Translations under genes and position numbers: made by a program
Assembly (NCBI GenBank): GCA_032821775.1
Contig: JAVLRN010000003.1
Span: forward strand, 3,348,001 to 3,412,000
From: Sanguinoderma infundibulare
Lineage: Eukaryota > Basidiomycota > Agaricomycetes > Polyporales > Polyporaceae
Length of the DNA stretch: 64,000 bases
Direction of reading: 5' to 3'
Shown: positions 24,359-34,929 of the stretch, piece after piece
Position numbering within the stretch: position 1 is the first letter of the stretch
Layout of the letters: every line of letters starts with the position of its first letter
Notes under the pieces: generated by a model
Databases searched by the model: none
What the model was told of the DNA's origin: nothing
What the model saw: only the letters and a program-made list of their open reading frames with translations

Positions 24359-26146
24359 TCACGACCGATGCTCAACATGCATAATCCGGCGCTTCATCCA
24401 GGGCATGTATCTCTCCCGTTTCTCGAGATCATCCCACCAACCCTCAAGTCCCACATGCAAGAGTTGAATTGACAGCTTCAGGACCTCCGCATACGCAATG
24501 AACCGCGGCAGGTGGTGCTTACTGCACTCGCTGCACGCCGCCGCGCCCGTGATCGTCTTCTGGAGCACGTCCATGAACGTCACGATGTCCGTCTCCAGCG
24601 GCCGGTCCCGCAGGAGCACCGCGACGTCGTACACGTACCGCAGCCACCACCGCGGCATTTTCATCTTCCGGAAGTGGGCCCACGCCTGGTCGTCGCCCTC
24701 CCCGAGCACGGCCCAGCGGCACTTGTCCGTGTGCCCGTCCCGCTCGGCCAGGCGCGCGACGTCGAGCGTCCATTGCGCGCCCGCCTCGAACGCGACGCGC
24801 ACGCCGTCCGGGACTTCGCAGTGTTTCGAGTGCGTGCTGCCGGACTGGAGGAAGGCGTGATGGAGGATGTACCGGAACGCGGCCTCGCCCGCGCGGCGGT
24901 GGAGCGTGAGGAGGTGGAAGTAGGCGGACGCGGGGAGGGCCTCGAGCGCGGGGTCGTACGCGGCGCACAGCTTGTCGCGGCGGACGCGGAGGAGGGCGCG
25001 GATGGCGGCCATGCGCTCGGGTGCGAAGGCGAAGCGGTGGGCGAGCGCGAAGACGCGGAGCGTCGTGCCGATCGTGGTGGGGTGCTCGAGCCGCCGGGTG
25101 GTCCGGATGAAGGAGGGGAGGGCGGCGCGGAGCGCGGCGAGCGCGGGCTGGAGCTGATACTTGTGCGCAGCTTCGAGGAGCGTCTGGAGCGCGTCGAGGG
25201 ATGGAGGTGGGGGCGGGGGCGCGCAGGGGTAGACGTACTCGAGGAGTGTGGCGAGGATGTGAGCGTCTTCGGGGACTTCGAGGGGTCTGTAGGTGGTTTG
25301 GCCGGCGACTATGTCGGCGTGGTCTACGACGAGCTGCGCGAAGACTGGGGACGCGAGCGAGAGGATGGTTGAGTGAACGCGGAACGCGACGCCGTCTGTG
25401 GACTGGAGGATGAAGTCGGCCGTAGGCGAGTCGAATAGGTCTCGAGGCGGTGATTCTGTGTCCTTGGACGGTGTTCGGGGAGACTTGAATTTGCGCTCTG
25501 GTGGGGGGACGATGGGCGGGTCGACCACACTGTCCTCTCGTTTCTCCTCTTTGGCTTTACCACCCCGGTCACGACTCTTGGGGTTGTAGTGGCAGAGCCG
25601 GTAGTACAAGCCCGCAGGGATGTCGCCCAACTCCGGGACGTATGTTCCGCGCAGCTCGTAGGCGAGAGGAACCAGCGCCTCAGCCTCCTCCTTCAAGCCC
25701 AGAGAGTAAGCGATGGCGAACGCAGAAAGGGCGTTTCTGTCCGTTTTCCCCAACTCGACCAGGCGGGTCTTGAGGACGGCGACCACAGCGTACATCCGGT
25801 ACTTCAGCGCAGCTCCCAGAATCGACCGAGCCTCAGTTAGAGATCCAACCACCGGATCGGAACCACGGACATGGAACTGCAAGAGCGCACTGAACGTATT
25901 TCCGTCCTCAGGAAGAGAGAGGATTGGAGGACCACCAGGGACCTCGTCCGCGTCTTGAGGGTCTGGCGAGTATGCGGCGGGACTGCGTAGCATGTCCTTG
26001 AAGACGCATGACGCATCAGAGAGAACCTCCTTGTGGAACCTGAGGTCAACGTTGTCGGAGCATCGAAGGATCACGTCCTCGTTCGCTTCGTCGGCGGGAG
26101 AGGCACTGGAAGGATTTGCGGTGTTTTCGATCTCGGTAGAGGTCAT
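24359..26146 (-). CDS. Protein with two BTB/POZ domains
   Basis: Intronless, 595 residues from MTSTEIENTANPSS. BTB domain 1 lies at about 20-135 (EDVILRCSDNVDLRFHKEVL, DASCVFKDML, FSALLQFHVRGSDPV). BTB domain 2 lies at about 240-350 (ADFILQSTDGVAFRVHSTIL, LASPVFAQLVVDH, TLLEYVYPCAPPPPPP). A charged linker (PPERKFKSPRTPSKDTES) joins them, and each is followed by an ALKYRMYAVVAVLKTRL- or AHKYQLQPALAALRAAL-type helix. The C-terminus holds several tryptophans and a CSECSKHHLP motif. The open frame extends 38 codons upstream of this ATG, but the chosen Met is the natural start next to a domain-free hydrophobic leader. Two related domains in tandem suggest an intragenic duplication. It may form an internal BTB pair. 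A role as cullin adaptor is inference. Confidence 0.87.
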   Translation of the reverse strand: MTSTEIENTANPSSASPADEANEDVILRCSDNVDLRFHKEVLSDASCVFKDMLRSPAAYSPDPQDADEVPGGPPILSLPEDGNTFSALLQFHVRGSDPVVGSLTEARSILGAALKYRMYAVVAVLKTRLVELGKTDRNALSAFAIAYSLGLKEEAEALVPLAYELRGTYVPELGDIPAGLYYRLCHYNPKSRDRGGKAKEEKREDSVVDPPIVPPPERKFKSPRTPSKDTESPPRDLFDSPTADFILQSTDGVAFRVHSTILSLASPVFAQLVVDHADIVAGQTTYRPLEVPEDAHILATLLEYVYPCAPPPPPPSLDALQTLLEAAHKYQLQPALAALRAALPSFIRTTRRLEHPTTIGTTLRVFALAHRFAFAPERMAAIRALLRVRRDKLCAAYDPALEALPASAYFHLLTLHRRAGEAAFRYILHHAFLQSGSTHSKHCEVPDGVRVAFEAGAQWTLDVARLAERDGHTDKCRWAVLGEGDDQAWAHFRKMKMPRWWLRYVYDVAVLLRDRPLETDIVTFMDVLQKTITGAAACSECSKHHLPRFIAYAEVLKLSIQLLHVGLEGWWDDLEKRERYMPWMKRRIMHVEHRS

Positions 26147-26488
26147 GTTGAGGCAGCAGGGAATGTAGATGAGGCTGGAGGGGATGAGGGTGAGAGGTGA
26201 GATGGGATGAGAAGGAACAACTACGAATAAATATGGTTGGGCGACCAAAGGAGTGTTCAATCATGGTTACGCCCATTGCAAGCATTCGGTCAATGCACAA
26301 ACGCGAGTTGCACATGATCGCGACGCTTTGCACCTCCAAATGACTGGTACAATGACAGCTCGGCTAGATTCAAGAACACAATGGCGCATCGCATAGCTTT
26401 GTCCAGCTGCGCAACGGCATACTAAACGTCGTCCGTCAGTATCATTGAAGTCAGAACAACGACAATCACCTACTGATTCTCCAAAACG
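26147..26488. other. Intergenic
   Basis: Between two minus-strand genes. Promoter of the double-BTB gene. Nothing else seen. Confidence 0.4.
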
Positions 26489-27538
26489 CTACGATCCCCG
26501 CTCTCGTCTTTGCTCTCCTTCCGCATCCTCGTACGGAGGAGGGAGACTCCCCATCTGGACATGCTGCTCTCGAAGCCTCGTTATCTCCTCACGGATCGCA
26601 GCAAGGTCCGCCTGCACATTGGAGCTCGCCGCAGATTGGTCGGTCTCAGATCTAGCGCTTGTTACCGTGGTCGGTGACCCCGACGACGCATGCGCAGCGG
26701 CACCGAAGAACGCGTCGCGGCCCTTGACACGAGCTCGGGTCGTACCAGTGGCCGGGGTGGTGGGGCTGGCCGTGTGTGTAGGAGGATGATAGTTGTATGC
26801 CGAGGGAATCAATGTGGGATCGCTGGTCGTTTGTTCCATCACGCCACCTCCCTGGATACTAGGTTGTTTCCGGTATCGTCGGTGGGCGATGAACAGTAGA
26901 GCGATGAGAAGGAAGAGCCCTGCCAGGCCTCCGATCACCCCGCCGATGATTGCGTCACGGTGCTTCGTGGCGTTGGATGCTGCGGACGTGTTGCCGCCGA
27001 TGGTGCTGGTGTACACGGCGTAATCGAAGAGAACAAGGGAGTCGTTCGGCCCTGTGGCGCGTATATCCAGCGAATGTTGTCCGTCCGGAAGCGAGGCGTT
27101 GACAAACACCGGGACATTGTATGCGACATTCGTGGTGTTATTTGGGATGTGAAGGAACTGCCCGACGTAGGCGTTGTCGAGGAAGAAGGTGAGATTCGTC
27201 AACGTGGTGGTGCCGTTCGAGACGAAGTTTGGGATTATGTGGAAAACGTATATCGCAACCCCGGTGAACGTCAGGGAGATTACCCGGTCTGGATCTTCAG
27301 GGTTATGGGTAGAGTCGTGCCACGTCCCATCGAATGTTTGTGAGACATCGATAATCCCGGGGTGCACGGCGCATGTGTAGCATATGGAGCCCTGGGCCCA
27401 CGCACCATCGGGAGCATACTGGGGAACGGCCTTCGTCCTGCTGTCCCCAAGCTCATCATCTATGGTGACGTTGAGGAGGGTCCAAGTAGGAGCAACGCAT
27501 ATCAGGATTCCTGTGAGGAAGAGCGAGCGAGGACGCAT
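26489..27538 (-). CDS. Secreted-entry single-pass membrane protein
   Basis: Intronless, 349 residues from MRPRSLFLTGILICVAPTWT, a clear signal peptide. The lumenal or extracellular part (about 22-190) has the same layout as the gene at 5572 (VTIDDELGD at the start, SQTFDGTWHDSTHN, FTGVAIYVFHII, LVLFDYAVYTS) and several N-glycosylation sequons (NVT, NGT, NLT, NNT, NAS). The membrane helix lies at 196-218 (AIIGGVIGGLAGLFLLIALL), followed by AHRRYRKQ and a proline-rich tail with a short coiled coil near the end (LAAIREEITRLREQHVQM). This architecture is abundant in Agaricomycetes and its function is unknown. A further ATG 15 codons upstream is less likely because it would bury the signal peptide. 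Confidence 0.85.
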   Translation of the reverse strand: MRPRSLFLTGILICVAPTWTLLNVTIDDELGDSRTKAVPQYAPDGAWAQGSICYTCAVHPGIIDVSQTFDGTWHDSTHNPEDPDRVISLTFTGVAIYVFHIIPNFVSNGTTTLTNLTFFLDNAYVGQFLHIPNNTTNVAYNVPVFVNASLPDGQHSLDIRATGPNDSLVLFDYAVYTSTIGGNTSAASNATKHRDAIIGGVIGGLAGLFLLIALLFIAHRRYRKQPSIQGGGVMEQTTSDPTLIPSAYNYHPPTHTASPTTPATGTTRARVKGRDAFFGAAAHASSGSPTTVTSARSETDQSAASSNVQADLAAIREEITRLREQHVQMGSLPPPYEDAEGEQRRERGS

Positions 27539-28194
27539 GAAAGAACCTTGGGCTGGTCTTTGCCTCGGGCCTCTGGATCGCATATATTGTTAAGCAAACG
27601 TCCTATGATGATCACATGGAGAAGCTCACCACCCTTCTATTCATCTGTAATTGGTACCGAAAGCGTGATGAGTCTGTTCGGCTGACCTGTGGAGCTCGGT
27701 CTCTTCGGGTGGTCAAGGTTAGATGGGAGATGTCAAAAAGATGCATGCCACTGCGCAGAGCGCTGCAGTAACTTAAAGCTATACAGTGCTGCGCGACACG
27801 TCCAACATAAAAGCAACGCTGGCGACCAAGCTAAAACTTACGGTGAGGCTTCCTGGTACTAGGTTCCCGCGAGAACATGTTCAGAAGTGACTGACCACGG
27901 AATCGCCTGTGCTCGGTATCTATGTAACACCGCCCTCCGACCAGCAGGATCACCGCGTGTGCCCGAACATGTCTTTCGACGAACCGGAGTTATAGCTCCC
28001 CATCTGTGTGTGGCTCAGAGGGTGTGTGGCTCCGAGGGGATGTCATTCAATTTTTCGTCATAGCTGGGGGCAGGAAAGGATTTGAGCGAGCGCGGAAAAT
28101 GAGCCATAGCGCAGTGTTTTCAGAGTCTGAATGAGCTCCAAGGTCTGCAAGCGAGAAGCCAGCCGTAAAGCAAGCAGATTTCCCGCGCGTCCGG
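27539..28194. other. Intergenic, nothing recognised
   Basis: Upstream of the membrane-protein gene and downstream of the duplicated F-box segment. A direct repeat of GTGTGTGGCTC-like sequence occurs at 28008-28034. No gene. Confidence 0.35.
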
Positions 28195-28264
28195 TCCCGA
28201 GTCGAATATTCAGGTCGGATTGAAGGTAGTATAGTCGCACGGCAGCTCTTCCGTAATCGGACCC

Positions 28265-28763
28265 TCAGAACAGCAGAAATGGGGATGCGGATGGAAAGCG
28301 AAGGAGTTGAGAGAACTGCAGTATTCGAAGTCTTCGCGAACGACGTCCGCGCAGTGGGTCAAGACGACGCACGAATCCACCCGGATTGACCGGACTAGCC
28401 GATCCGTACGAAGGGTGTCGGTCAGGGTGGACTGGAGGGCATGGGGGGCGGGGCACGAGCGGCGTGACTTCCGTGAGCGTAAAATCCGTCCATACACTTG
28501 GCATGACCGGAGGTAAGCGCAAGAGCAGGGCATCGAAGTCAACGCATTCTAGAAAGCTTAATTGAGCGTTACAATGGGATGGTCCTGAAAACACCTGCAC
28601 TTAACGAGATGGAATGGATCTTTTCATTGACCTCCTCGCCTTCTGGCGACCCAAGCGGCGGTTGAGAGATGCTGAGCGTATCATCCAACGTCGAAGAAAT
28701 CTTATAATCTCGGAGGACGGATGCGGAGCGCAACGTCATTAAGTGGAATGTCGGGTCGGCCAC
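28265..28763 (-). pseudogene. Coding-like block duplicated with the F-box gene
   Basis: Two minus-strand frames follow each other: MADPTFHLMTLRSASVLRDY to ISLSA (28763-28606), and AFLECVDFDALLLRLPPVMP then VWTDFTLTEVTPL (about 28560 down). A 38-nt stretch with GT and AG ends lies between them, short for an intron here. The same pair exists at 60362-60875. It resembles the C-terminal part of fungal F-box/LRR proteins (FDALLLRLPP), but no F-box or start is attached. Probably a relic carried by the duplication. Confidence 0.35.
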
Positions 28764-29277
28764 GCTACGTCGTCATTTCAAGGTTCATTGATACAGCTTT
28801 GAGACACGAGAGAAGGACCGGGAAGAATTGGGGCAGATGAGAGTGCACGACAAGAGAGTGCGTCGCAGCCTCCGTCAGAAGCGCGCGCAAGCACTGCGAC
28901 GCGACTAGTACTCTTTTCTCACAACTCTCTCCAACTCGATGCAATTTGCTTTCAGATGTGCTCAATACACCGGGGCAAGCTTCCTGTGCATTCGTGCCAA
29001 TACCATTACGACAATAGGCCGACGACAAGCCTGGAGGACATGATGGGTCTCTATGAAGTTATGGTTGATGTCGCTGTATCTTGCAGGATCTTCCTTCCAG
29101 CAACCACTGACCAGACGCGTCGTCCTCTCCCTTCCAGCGCGCCCTCAACAACGGCTCGACCGCGGAATGGGGTCGAGAACCGAAGAAGGGCAGGAGAGGA
29201 ATCAAGGGCCAAGTACGAGATCTAGCAACGCGACGCACATATATGACTGACTTTCCAGTTCTATCAATTGTACAAGC

Positions 29278-30480
29278 TCAGATGCAACTCATATGCATTT
29301 GCTTAGCAGCATCCTCTCTGTCCGGCCCCTCCAGGTCCTTCTCCTCCTGTGCCGACCCAACCCAACAACCCCTACCTCCTTCCATCCTGTCCACCCAGTC
29401 ATCCCGAAGCCTCTGCTCCCATCTCGTATCCTTTTTCCAACTTCTCACCATGAGCAACGCCCCCATCCCCCCCACGCGTCCGACGGTGCTCACCAGCTCC
29501 CACATCGACGACGACACTTCTTCCCATTCCGCTACCTCGCATCCGCAGAGCCCTGGGGTCTCCTCCGCGCCGTGTATCCAGAGCTTCTCCAAGCGCGGAA
29601 GGATCGTATTCTCGCTGCGTAGCAGAGGCTCCGGATTTGAAAGCGGAGGGTCGTCCGGGGATGGATCCGGGGCGAAGAAGTCGACCACCGGAGTCGGAAC
29701 ACCGAGAGCGCGCGCGAGTACGCCCCCGAAATCCGTGTCCACATCGAGCTCGTTAACGTCTGAGAGACGGAGGTGCGTGATTGGGGATGCGGACAACCAC
29801 GACGAGGGCGCGAACAATGCTGCGCGTGGATTGGGGAGCATAGAGATGAAGTGGAGGCGCTTCAGAAGAGGGAAGCGTGGTGCGGTGCGTTTCCCGATGG
29901 TCGAGCTGCTGCCGTGCACGTCCGTGGCCGAGGGCGATGGTATGACTGCTGACACCGCTCCCCACACGGAGAGTTCTTCGAGCAAGGGGAAATTACACTC
30001 GAACCACGGGAGCAGCTGGTTGTCGTCCTGGATGAGGACGAGGGTGCGTGTCGTCGGGGCCACCAAGGGAAGCAGTTCTCTCATTGCGTTCAGAAACTGT
30101 GCACCCCACAACTTCCTCGTCTCCATCTCCATCAGAAGACTTTCGCGTTTTCTCTCATCGTTCTCCTTTCCCAAGGAGGACTGACGTGCATCGAGTCGCT
30201 GTGCCAGCTGTTCGTCCAGGAATGACAGCCAAAGATGGCGTACGGGGTAAATCCATTCGGCGGCCGAGGAGCGCAATCGGACGAAGCACAGGAAGCCCGC
30301 GAGCTGGGCCAGGGAGGTGAGCGCAAGGGAATGGAAGCGGACATGGAATGCTTGGGTATGGAAGAATTTGGATGTAAGAGTGAGTGATCTGCCTGTGTAT
30401 CCCCCGTCTACGCAAGCGCGCTCCAGGATTTGCTGCCAGATTTCGGTAGGGATAGCGGTTGGCGGGCGCGTGGAGGACAT
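29278..30480 (-). CDS. F-box-like protein, copy 1
   Basis: Intronless, 400 residues. The N-terminus TAIPTEIWQQILERACVDGG followed by SLTLTSKFFHTQAFHVRFHS is an F-box-like motif (P..IW..I, then S..F). After it come helix and leucine-rich-like segments (RELLPLVAPTTRTLVLIQDD, LLEELSVWGAVSAVIP, FPLLKRLHFISMLPN, ITHLRLSDVNELDVD, LPRLEKLWIHGAEETPGLCG). Such proteins usually recruit substrates to SCF ubiquitin ligases, activated by NEDD8 (a NEDD8 gene lies in this window). It has a close paralog in inverted orientation at 58319-59440. The C-terminus diverges in its last ten residues between copies. Confidence 0.85.
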   Translation of the reverse strand: MSSTRPPTAIPTEIWQQILERACVDGGYTGRSLTLTSKFFHTQAFHVRFHSLALTSLAQLAGFLCFVRLRSSAAEWIYPVRHLWLSFLDEQLAQRLDARQSSLGKENDERKRESLLMEMETRKLWGAQFLNAMRELLPLVAPTTRTLVLIQDDNQLLPWFECNFPLLEELSVWGAVSAVIPSPSATDVHGSSSTIGKRTAPRFPLLKRLHFISMLPNPRAALFAPSSWLSASPITHLRLSDVNELDVDTDFGGVLARALGVPTPVVDFFAPDPSPDDPPLSNPEPLLRSENTILPRLEKLWIHGAEETPGLCGCEVAEWEEVSSSMWELVSTVGRVGGMGALLMVRSWKKDTRWEQRLRDDWVDRMEGGRGCWVGSAQEEKDLEGPDREDAAKQMHMSCI

Positions 30481-30639
30481 AGCAAGGGCAGGGGCAGGTC
30501 TGCAGAATGGGCTGGTATCATTATATCATCGGATACACCCAATCCGAATAGACGCGTGTGCGTTCTCTCTGCATATCATGGTGGACACGGACACGTTGCT
30601 TTTCCTGAAAGCCCTTTCGGTTCTCGCTGTTATCGGTAA

Positions 30640-30900
30640 GTCTAGACCTCAGCGGACTTCCCTGTAACCCATGCTTTTGAAGTCCCGTGTAGATCCTGGT
30701 CAACAACACCGATTTTGTTCATGGGAGCAACGTCATAGGCCGTCAGACCTGTACGTCCGCCACGATGCCATCCTTTCCCATCAAGATGTCCAAAATCATC
30801 AACCCTCCGCTGCCTGCATCCAAAATTACCGCTGTCCTCGTCTAGCACTTCGCCATCGATCTCCAAGAAGCGAACAGCGGTATCGCCCACCCGGGGGGCT
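30640..30900 (+). pseudogene. DUF6533 gene 3'-end fragment
   Basis: Similar to the last exons of DUF6533 copy B: ILVNNTDFVHGSNVIG corresponds to its penultimate exon, and a splice-like CTGTACGTCCGCC follows. Then comes ITAVLV, a TAG stop and HFAIDLQEANSGIAHP, corresponding to ITAILISRFFFDLQEAANGN. The stop and lack of upstream exons make it a relic. A related fragment lies at 58020-58140 on the minus strand beside the second F-box copy. Confidence 0.6.
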
Positions 30901-30969
30901 ATGCTTCATGCGGTGCTGGTCTTCGGAGTGCCTGCAACCTGACCTGACCACCAGCACTACGAAGACCGC

Positions 30970-31689
30970 GCCCGGTCTTGCAGACGCCCGACTTTGACGA
31001 GGGCGAGGGCGAGGAATGCGCGGAGATGAACAGACAAGGACTGATGAGGACTACGAGAGCGACACGGACGAGAACGTATTCAATACGACGCTGACTATGC
31101 CCGGTCACCGGCGCGGCTACCAGGAGGTCGACTCGAAGTGCGGGGACTACCTCGACGACGCCATGCTCACGTCTTCGCCCACGAAGACTTCATTTTCCAT
31201 GGACAGCGCGGCTCGATCGATAGCCCTCAGTACTACGGATGGTGCTGCGCCCTCGGCGCCACTCGATCCTTGTCTTCCGAAGGCAGCGCTTCGCTTGCTG
31301 GAGACGATAAGTTCACGCTCGAGATCACTGCGCAAGATCAGCACCACCATCAAGCCCGTCGGACCTGGCTCTCGCGCCTCCACCATCGGTCGGACGAGTG
31401 GGAAGGCCCTCCAGGAAGGTGGCAATGACGCTGATCCTGCTGCTGGCCCTGAGGCGAAGCCTCGCGTAGTCAAGCCGTGACCCAGGCCTTGGAGACATCC
31501 AGGGCACCATAGCTCGTGGGCGGGGACGAGGCGCAAGCTCGGCTTGCGGAGCAGGCAGCACTACCTGGTCGTGCTCCATCTGCCCGAGCCGTCGCGGAAC
31601 GTCCTAAACCCGTCATCAAGAAGGCTGGCGCTGGTCCTGCACACAAGGCCGTAGCAAAGGCGACGGCAAAAGCCTAGTCAGAAAGACGC
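30970..31689 (+). pseudogene. Unrecognised coding relic
   Basis: The frame 31016-31480 reads MRGDEQTRTDEDYESDTDEN, later LRLLETISSRSRSLRKISTT and ALQEGGNDADPAAGPEAKPR. Related lysine/alanine-rich words continue in another frame to about 31680 (PAHKAVAKATAKA). The end resembles the frameshifted relic at 34930-36116. I do not recognise the family. A short basic nuclear-type protein is possible, but the frame breaks suggest decay. Confidence 0.3.
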
Positions 31690-34560
31690 GGCGTGACTGG
31701 ACGAGCATTTCAACACCTGGCTTCTGGCAGTTTAGCATATATTCTACACGCGACACCCGACATGCGGCATTCGGCACACGACATCTATGGCATTCATCTA
31801 TCTTCATCTGTTCCACACCTAATGAATTCTCTGTCCGTCTCCGCACATGCCCACTCTTTCATATTCCCGCCTCAGTCTTTCAATGGCATGGCTTTCACGT
31901 TTGTGGATGACGCGGGTACGGACCCGCGATCCGTTCGCGGTTCCGGCAGGATTGTGAGTCCAGACTCGAGCAGAACTTCTGCACGAATTCACCACGCATC
32001 ATAGCTAACCGTTCACGACACCGTCACATTGTAAATTATTACAACATCTCGCTCGTCGTGCGTCATGGTGATTGACTCGGATGGAGAGAGGGTGGCGGAT
32101 TGGGAGCGGGCAATGCAGTCCTGGTATTCGAACAGTCGAGTTGACGACTACGAAGCGTTCTCATCTTCGCGCTAAAAACATTACAGGCACAAGTAGCAAA
32201 CCCCGGTAGACTGAGCCCATGACGCGGCGGCGGTATCAGGATGTAATTCTGCCGGAGTGACCCAATCTGTTGAACGGTAAGTGTTCGGTTGTATTACTGT
32301 CCTGTATCTTGTTGAACACCGGGCTATAACCGCAGGTTGTCCTGGGGCCTGGACATCAACGACTTCTGCCAGATGGGGACGTCGAATATATAGTAGCAGT
32401 TGACCTGGTGCGGTGCCCTCCTCAGTCAAGTCGCTCTCCACCTCTCTGTGAATCATGTCGGATTCCGATAATGCTACTCTTATCGCTGTGTTCGATGAGC
32501 TGTGAGTATTTCTCTTCAACTCCATGAAGTACTTACCCCGTCTCTTCCAGGCAAATAGAAGCTTACTTCCAAACAGTCGCTGCCGGTGAGTGTGTCACAG
32601 ATTCTGTCTCAAACTCAGCGTGACCGAATCCGGGCTGATATCATCGTCGATGCTGGATAGCCCTTATGTTGTACGAGTTCATGATCACCTTCGACAAAGA
32701 GGTCGATCTTTTTTGGAGGCGTAAAATTACAGTGTCGACCATCCTATTTTTTCTCAACCGTTATATACCCTTGGTAGTCAATTTGCTCGAAGGGCCATGG
32801 CCTGGCTCAACGACTGCTGCAGTACGTGCCGTTATGTTTCGTCATTAATACCCGCTGAACTCGCATAATTGTAGGGGTAAGGGGTTGGCACGTCTCCAAC
32901 CAGCACCTTCTGGACTGACCTAGAATCCAGCTGTATTTCAGATACTTGGAGCATAGAGATCCTGCAGATATTCCAATACCTTCCCTGGGCCGGTAGGCAC
33001 CATCGGCTAGCTTTTCGTCCTTCACAGTATGTTGACGATTTCCTACGTCTCAACAAGCGTTCTCTGCCTTACGAGCCTACGCGCTCAGCGGTCGGAGACG
33101 GGCGATGGCCACCTTTGTCTTCATACTCTCTCTCGCACCTTTGGTCATAAACTCCGTAAGTCTCGCAGGTATAGAGAGGTTCGTTGCGGCGGTGAAGCTG
33201 ACACACTCACATCTAAAGATGAGGCTGGGCTATTTCGTCACCTTCGAAGATCCCGACTTCGGCTGTATGGCAGAGGTCACGCTCACTAATGCCGTACAGC
33301 AAGAGTGAGTGTGGTATTCCAAAGAAAGGCAGACATGCTGATGTAACGGAACACCTCTGCTTTAGTTGTACGTACCATCTATCGCCAAATTTTGCAATGC
33401 GGTGTTCCAAAACTCAAGTCCGTGTTTCCTACTGTATCCAGTCGTGATCATTTCTCGAGTTTGTCTCATCGCATCGGATCTGCTGGTGGTAGCCATCACC
33501 TGGGCTGGGACATACAAGAATGCCAGGGAGATGAATCTGCTGGGTCAAAGCACATCGCTGTCAAGCATCATGTTCAGGAATGGTAAACAAAACAGTGACC
33601 ACTCGGCATAAATCATGTTACTCAACATTTCATTGCTAGGTGTCATGTACTTCATGTATGTCCTCCTAGAACCCATTGTATCTTGGGCTGACTTCGTTCC
33701 AGCGTCCTGTTGATCATGAACGTCCTCCACCTAACGTTCTCCTTGTCTTCAGTGAGGCAAAACATCAGCGCACTTCCTTATTACCCGTGCTCAAGTTTCA
33801 TGCAGATCCTGGTCGAAAATGACGCCAACCTTGATAACGCAAGCAACATCGTATTCCTTATCGAACCGTACGTCCGCCCCACATCGTGATGTCCCAACTG
33901 ATTAACCCTTCTCCGCACTTGCGTACAGAATAACCGCCATCCTGATCTCTCGCTTCTTCTTTGACCTCCAAGAAGCTGCCAACGGCAACGCCCACCAGCA
34001 CTCCCTCTCGTCCGTCCCGATTAGCAGCCTCAAGTTCAATGGGGTTCTCGGCTCCGTCACGTCTTCGCTTCCCGCCCCAGGGGAAGCTAGCCCGGAGCAT
34101 GAAACAATCGACGTCAGCTCGGATCCCTCCATCGCCGAGGAAGACAGAGTGAACTTGGAATCGGGGTTGGACGACCGCAATCCCAGTTCAGACCCGGAGG
34201 CAGCCAATGGACAGGCATCCTCGAGCCCGGTCAATTCGCGCTGATCGTTGCACAGGTGTGCCATACCTCGCTCTAATCGCGAACTTTGCAGCTAACTTCC
34301 TCAGTTTATAGATGTACACTAGACGTCGTGGTTCTTGGTAGATTCTGGCATGCGCGCTGGTTATGAAGCTACTAGTAGACTCGTGTTTGCACCTCCTCGA
34401 GAGGACCGGAATGCGCTAGATGGAACGTGTGGTATCTTTCGATTCTGGCTCTCTTCCCCAACTAGGATAAAGTTTTCTTCGATGCCTAATCTGGATGACC
34501 ATATAGCAGGCTGGTGCGCTTTGGAATACAAACCCTTCGTGTCAATTCGACCGTGAGTAT
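31690..34560 (+). repeat. Duplication unit B (DUF6533 unit)
   Basis: Matches unit A (14930-17720, inverted) over its length and unit C (36110-37830, same orientation) in part. It contains the best-preserved DUF6533 gene, its promoter and a 3' flank of about 300 bp. Confidence 0.8.
32455..34244 (+). CDS. DUF6533-type multi-pass membrane protein, copy B
   Basis: Model: 32455-32501, 32551-32585, 32661-32821, 32875-32876, 32931-32992, 33058-33155, 33219-33304, 33419-33582, 33640-33655, 33703-33751, 33806-33867 and 33929-34244, giving 365 residues fully in frame. The N-terminus MSDSDNATLIAVFDELQIEA is followed by the DUF6533 signature YEFMITFDKEVDLFWRRK and about seven hydrophobic helices (TILFFLNRYIPLVVNLL; IEILQIFQYLPWA; FVFILSLAPLVINS; VVIISRVCLIASDLLVVAIT; FIVLLIMNVLHLTFSLSS). 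The tail is soluble, with DVSSDPSIAEEDRVNLE. All splice sites are GT-AG. A 2-nt exon is required to keep frame, and the intron at 33305-33418 is longer than the rest. It probably localises to the plasma membrane. Function unknown. Confidence 0.82.
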
Positions 34561-34929
34561 TGCGTGTGCTGACTTCCTATCCGAGGTGGTTCCCCTGCGA
34601 CGAATCCGTACGGGCCCTGGGAAGGTCCGAGTTGCGTTGTGACATCCAGATAGTGATCCCGTTTTACTTGTTGATATTCTCGACTACAGTTGAGCAGTGG
34701 CCGAGATCTCCTCATGGCGAGATATGAGTCACGGTCGAGTTATCGCCAGCGTCCAGTGCAAGGTCAGGTGAAAGCCGGAGTAAAAGTGAATCCCTCGAAG
34801 TGAAAGTGAAGCCGCTTCTGAGGACGAATTGCAACAAGGAGACTCCTAATGGGGGTCTTTAACGCTTCGCGCTCCCGGGCCGTGGTTTGCGCGTGTTTGA
34901 GCCGCCGAGCGAAGTGAAACAAGCTCACA

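Larger units (their letters stand above)
28195..30790 (-). repeat. Inverted segmental duplication, copy 1 (F-box locus)
   Basis: The reverse complement of this segment matches about 58060-60950, including the F-box gene, its 3' flank and a coding-like block at 28265-28763. Similarity breaks near 28195/60950, shortly after a shared GACTCGGGACC. Copy 2 contains a 550-bp insertion absent here. Confidence 0.85.

Noticed and set aside
24512..25372. 286-codon plus-strand open frame rich in Glu and Arg
   Set aside because: Antisense of the double-BTB gene.
30155..30415. Arg-rich minus-strand frame
   Set aside because: Alternative frame of F-box copy 1.
33366..33582. Alternative exon 7 of DUF6533 copy B starting LYVPSIAKFC
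   Set aside because: Open in copy B if a donor at 33293 is used, but copy A lacks that donor and has a TGA in the corresponding frame, so the shared model starting at 33419 was preferred.
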